The notes beneath the pieces were generated by a model. It saw nothing but the letters and a program-made list of their open reading frames with translations, made no database searches and was not told the DNA's origin. The translations under genes and the position numbers were made by a program. From Chromatiales bacterium (GTDB lineage: Bacteria; Pseudomonadota; Gammaproteobacteria; Steroidobacterales; GCA-2729495): a DNA stretch of 62,140 bases. The stretch is from the NCBI GenBank assembly GCA_002729495.1, contig PBYE01000026.1:1-62140 (forward strand), written 5' to 3'. This document shows positions 60,017-62,140 of the stretch, piece by piece (the first letter of the stretch is position 1; every line of letters starts with the position of its first letter).

Positions 60017-61045
60017 GTGGCGGAACTTCTTGATCATCTGATTATCTTCGGTATTTCGCTGGGCATTATTATTGTGTTCAGCGGATTGGTTTTTCTGGCG
60101 CACATCGGCCTCACGCGTTTGTTTGCCGACAAACCGGACCGGCAGCATTACCGCCAGTTGATACTGATTGCCACAGGCCTGTTTGCACTCACACTGGCAT
60201 TTATCCTGATTCCGGTCAGTGACACAACGCAGGGCCAGCTACTTGGTTTCCTGGGAATATTTCTCGGTGCCGCAATTGCATTTTCAAGCGCCAACCCGAT
60301 TGCAAATATTATTTCGGGAATTTCATTGCGGGCTTCCCGGGAACTGGCGATAGGTGACTATATAGAGAGTGCCGATTACCGGGGCCGCATCGTGCAGATG
60401 GATCTGCTCGGTGTCGTGATAGCCGCGGGCGAGCAGGGCACGGCCAACATCCCAAACGTTTACTTGGCTGCAAACCCGGTAAGCAGGAATAGCGCCATGG
60501 ATGCACGGGTGCAAACCGGTGTGTCAGTTGGCTATGACTGGCCGCGTGGACAGATAGAAGAAATTCTGCTGCAGGCGGCGAAGGATGCAAATGTGGACGA
60601 AGCGGTTGTAGAGATCGGCAGCCTCGAGGATTTCACGGTTGTCTACCGTGTTTGCGGCCGCGTCGCCGATATTGATCAGTTGACCAAGTGTCAGCTTGCC
60701 TTAAGGGCTGCCGTACTCGACGGTCTGCAAAATGCCGGAATAACCATTGGTGTTTACGCTCCGGCCGCCGTTCCGCAGTCATCCGGCATGGATGTGAAAG
60801 CGCGCCAGGCTGAACTTGATAACGTCGCGGCTAATAAGGAACAAAAGGCGAATGAACTTGAAAAGCTGAAGAATGAATACACCGGGATGAGTCAGCGGCT
60901 GATCGAGGTGGAGCACGAACTGCGGGAAGCGGGTCCGGGCGAAAAGCGCAAACCGCTTAACCTGGAGAAGAAGAAGCTGGAAGCGAAACTACTCAGGACA
61001 GAGAAAGAGATTGCCAAAGCCGAGGCTATGCTGGAGGCTGCATAG
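60017..61045 (+). CDS. MscS-family mechanosensitive channel with C-terminal coiled coil
   Basis: 342 residues, GTG start. Three helices (about 8-30, 45-65 and 72-95) lead into the MscS pore segment (GFLGIFLGAAIAFSSANPIANIISG) and the beta domain (ELAIGDYIESADYRGRIVQMDLL). Residues about 265-340 form a charged coiled coil (ANELEKLKNEYTG), an addition not found in E. coli MscS. It likely releases solutes on osmotic downshock. Confidence 0.88.
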   Translation: MAELLDHLIIFGISLGIIIVFSGLVFLAHIGLTRLFADKPDRQHYRQLILIATGLFALTLAFILIPVSDTTQGQLLGFLGIFLGAAIAFSSANPIANIISGISLRASRELAIGDYIESADYRGRIVQMDLLGVVIAAGEQGTANIPNVYLAANPVSRNSAMDARVQTGVSVGYDWPRGQIEEILLQAAKDANVDEAVVEIGSLEDFTVVYRVCGRVADIDQLTKCQLALRAAVLDGLQNAGITIGVYAPAAVPQSSGMDVKARQAELDNVAANKEQKANELEKLKNEYTGMSQRLIEVEHELREAGPGEKRKPLNLEKKKLEAKLLRTEKEIAKAEAMLEAA

Positions 61046-61066
61046 AATCTTGTGTGGGGTGTATGG

Positions 61067-61095
61067 TTGACAGGTTCCCACTGCGCCCCGACAAT
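61067..61095 (+). promoter_or_regulatory. Promoter of tRNA-Met
   Basis: TTGACA at 61067-61072 and GACAAT at 61090-61095 with a 17-bp spacer, about 30 bp before the tRNA. Confidence 0.65.
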
Positions 61096-61125
61096 TGCCG
61101 CCCCGCGGGAGTTTGCGAGTACGGT

Positions 61126-61202
61126 GGTGATGTAGCTCAGCTGGTTAGAGCGCGGCACTCATAATGCCGAGGTCGGTGGTTCAAGTCCACCCATCACTAC
61201 CA
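61126..61202 (+). tRNA. Elongator tRNA-Met (anticodon CAT), CCA encoded
   Basis: 77 bases. The acceptor GGTGATG pairs with CATCACT, the first pair being G-U. The D arm is TAGCTCAGCTGGTTAGAGC, the anticodon loop is CTCATAA (CAT) and the T arm is GGTGGTTCAAGTCCACC. The elongator form fits better than initiator (paired first bases, no run of three G-C in the anticodon stem). A CAT anticodon could also belong to a tRNA-Ile2 precursor. Its 3' half is duplicated downstream. Confidence 0.93.
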
Positions 61203-61349
61203 CTTTAAACTTTGTTGCCTGCAAAAAGCTTGCCGCGCTACGCGCGGACACTCGCCGCTCTCGGCCATCCCTGGCCTCCGCGGCACTTGGGCTCCCTGCC
61301 CATCGTAATGCCGAGGTCGGTGGTTCAAGTCCACCCATCACTACCACTT
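61162..61349 (+). repeat. 44-bp direct repeat of the tRNA-Met 3' half (att-like)
   Basis: Bases 61162-61205 (anticodon stem to just past CCA) recur without mismatch at 61306-61349. Only the 3' half is copied, so the second copy cannot be a functional tRNA. This is the pattern left by integrases that use the tRNA 3' end as attachment site. Confidence 0.9.
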
Positions 61350-61512
61350 CTTCCTCTTGACCACCACTTCTTCCTCTTGTTACTTTTACATTTCAGGCCG
61401 CGCTGGTCGCTCACGGGCGTCCATGCCCTCCGCGACATTTATGCGTCCATGCATGTCACGCGGGCACTCGTGGCACTTGGGCTTCCTGCCCATCGTAATG
61501 CCGAGGTCGGTG
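61282..61512 (+). repeat. 41-bp direct repeat extending the tRNA fragment
   Basis: 61282-61322 and 61472-61512 match with one mismatch: both read GGCACTTGGGCT, a variable base, then CCTGCCCATCG and the tRNA piece TAATGCCGAGGTCGGTG. The second copy breaks off in the T arm and runs into the glycosyltransferase start. The stretch 61203-61516 carries no gene apart from these repeats. Confidence 0.88.
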
Positions 61513-61516
61513 CTTG

Positions 61517-62140
61517 ATGAACGATAATACCTGGATAATTAAAACTCTTTGGATAGGTCCGGCGCTGTCGACTATTGAGCAACTGTGCATAAAGTCATTT
61601 CTTGCACACGGACACCGCGTTGAATTATTTGTTTACGACGACGTGCAGAGTATTCCTGACGGCACGATCGTGCGCGACGGCAATGATATTCTGAGTGAAG
61701 AAAAGATTTTTATGCACCGCCGCAAATCCAGTTATGCAGCTTTCTCAGACTGGTTTCGCTACCTTATGTTGTACAAAGAGGGCGGTGTTTGGATTGATAC
61801 CGACGTGATCTGTCTGAAGCCATTTAATTTCGACACTGATTTTTTTGTTGGTCTGCAAGTACAGGACAAGGCTATGGTTAACGGCGCGGTTCTCGGCTCG
61901 AAGCCAGGCACGGAACTCATGCAGTTTGCGGCCAACCAGGCCGAAAATCCAAATAGATTTCTTCCTTATGACAGTAGTCGCGTGAAGCGCCGCAAACTGA
62001 GGCGTCGATTTCTGGAGGGTAACCAGCGCGGCAATATAAAGTGGAGCGAGACAGGGCCGGAAGGCCTTACCAAAGCCCTGCAATACTTCGACCTGTTCCA
62101 TACAGCGTTGCCCTTCTTTTACTTCTATCCAATTCACCCC
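61517..62140 (+). CDS. Glycosyltransferase with DXD motif (sugar-transferase type), partial
   Basis: The frame starts at ATG 61517 and is open to the right edge, 208 codons without a stop. The block LYKEGGVWIDTDVICLKPF has the DTD metal/nucleotide-sugar site of the Gly_transf_sug (GT32-like) family, and SDWFRYLML precedes it as in relatives. Such enzymes add sugars to capsule, LPS or other glycans. The ribosome site GAGGT at 61503-61507 lies inside the truncated tRNA repeat. The position right after att-like repeats suggests the first gene of an acquired island. Confidence 0.85.
   Translation, partial: MNDNTWIIKTLWIGPALSTIEQLCIKSFLAHGHRVELFVYDDVQSIPDGTIVRDGNDILSEEKIFMHRRKSSYAAFSDWFRYLMLYKEGGVWIDTDVICLKPFNFDTDFFVGLQVQDKAMVNGAVLGSKPGTELMQFAANQAENPNRFLPYDSSRVKRRKLRRRFLEGNQRGNIKWSETGPEGLTKALQYFDLFHTALPFFYFYPIHP

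Noticed and set aside
61159-61347. Minus-strand ORF with MVVMGGLEPPTSAL at both ends
   Set aside because: A known artefact of tRNA 3' ends; the repeated tRNA-Met fragment produces the repeated peptide.

Overview
The window is chromosomal DNA of a gammaproteobacterium. The evidence is gene order rather than a species-level match: lptD-surA-pdxA-rsmA-apaG-apaH, mrdA-rodA-mltB-rlpA-dacA-ybeD-lipB, mreB-mreC-mreD, gatCAB, and TPR lipoprotein-lolB-tRNA(Gln)-prs-rplY-pth-ychF are all typical of that class. The genes are dense and moderately GC-rich, with many 4-bp start/stop overlaps. My guess at lineage is an uncultured marine group near Woeseiaceae or Xanthomonadales-like bacteria, and it is weak.

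Layout. Positions 1-8,900 form a variable region: the end of an outer-membrane barrel gene, a decayed barrel pseudogene, two alpha/beta-hydrolases, an FtsX-type ABC exporter, two secreted paralogues with a CbiX-like (class II chelatase) look, a four-helix membrane protein and a small Cys-rich secreted protein. Positions 8,990-13,320 hold slyX and an exported oxidoreductase set (SDR, DUF1838 protein, molybdenum hydroxylase large subunit). Positions 13,317-34,470 are conserved: a DUF255 protein, lgt-thyA, the lptD-to-apaH operon, murU, the lipB-to-mrdA cell-wall operon and mreBCD. Positions 34,648-44,352 run rightward: gatCAB, hslO, then an ArsR/methyltransferase regulator with metF and metH. 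Positions 44,357-52,109 are an altered prfA-prmC neighbourhood that carries an arylsulfotransferase-like gene, a MoeB-like gene, two PLP enzymes of sulfur amino-acid metabolism and an SGNH hydrolase gene broken by one amber codon. From 52,170 come a TPR lipoprotein, lolB, tRNA-Gln, prs, rplY, pth, a core-MetE-like gene on the other strand, ychF, an MscS-type channel, and tRNA-Met. Partial copies of that tRNA follow, and then a glycosyltransferase gene that runs off the right edge.

How the genes work together. Three envelope programmes sit side by side: LPS and outer-membrane protein assembly (lptD, surA, lolB, lgt), cell shape and elongation (mreBCD, mrdA, rodA) and peptidoglycan trimming and recycling (mltB, rlpA, dacA, murU). 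A second theme is the methionine/homocysteine cycle (regulator, metF, metH, a MetE-like protein, a gamma-family transsulfuration enzyme and a CysK/CBS-like enzyme), all within about 20 kb.

Most notable for follow-up are the exported CbiX-like pair beside a HrtBA-like exporter, the apparently leaderless ArsR/methyltransferase regulator with a perfect operator in its promoter, a short inverted-repeat element whose two copies each sit between convergent genes and supply coding ends, and tRNA-Met 3'-half duplications that look like integration scars at an island border. I saw no CRISPR array, rRNA operon, intact insertion sequence or replication origin.
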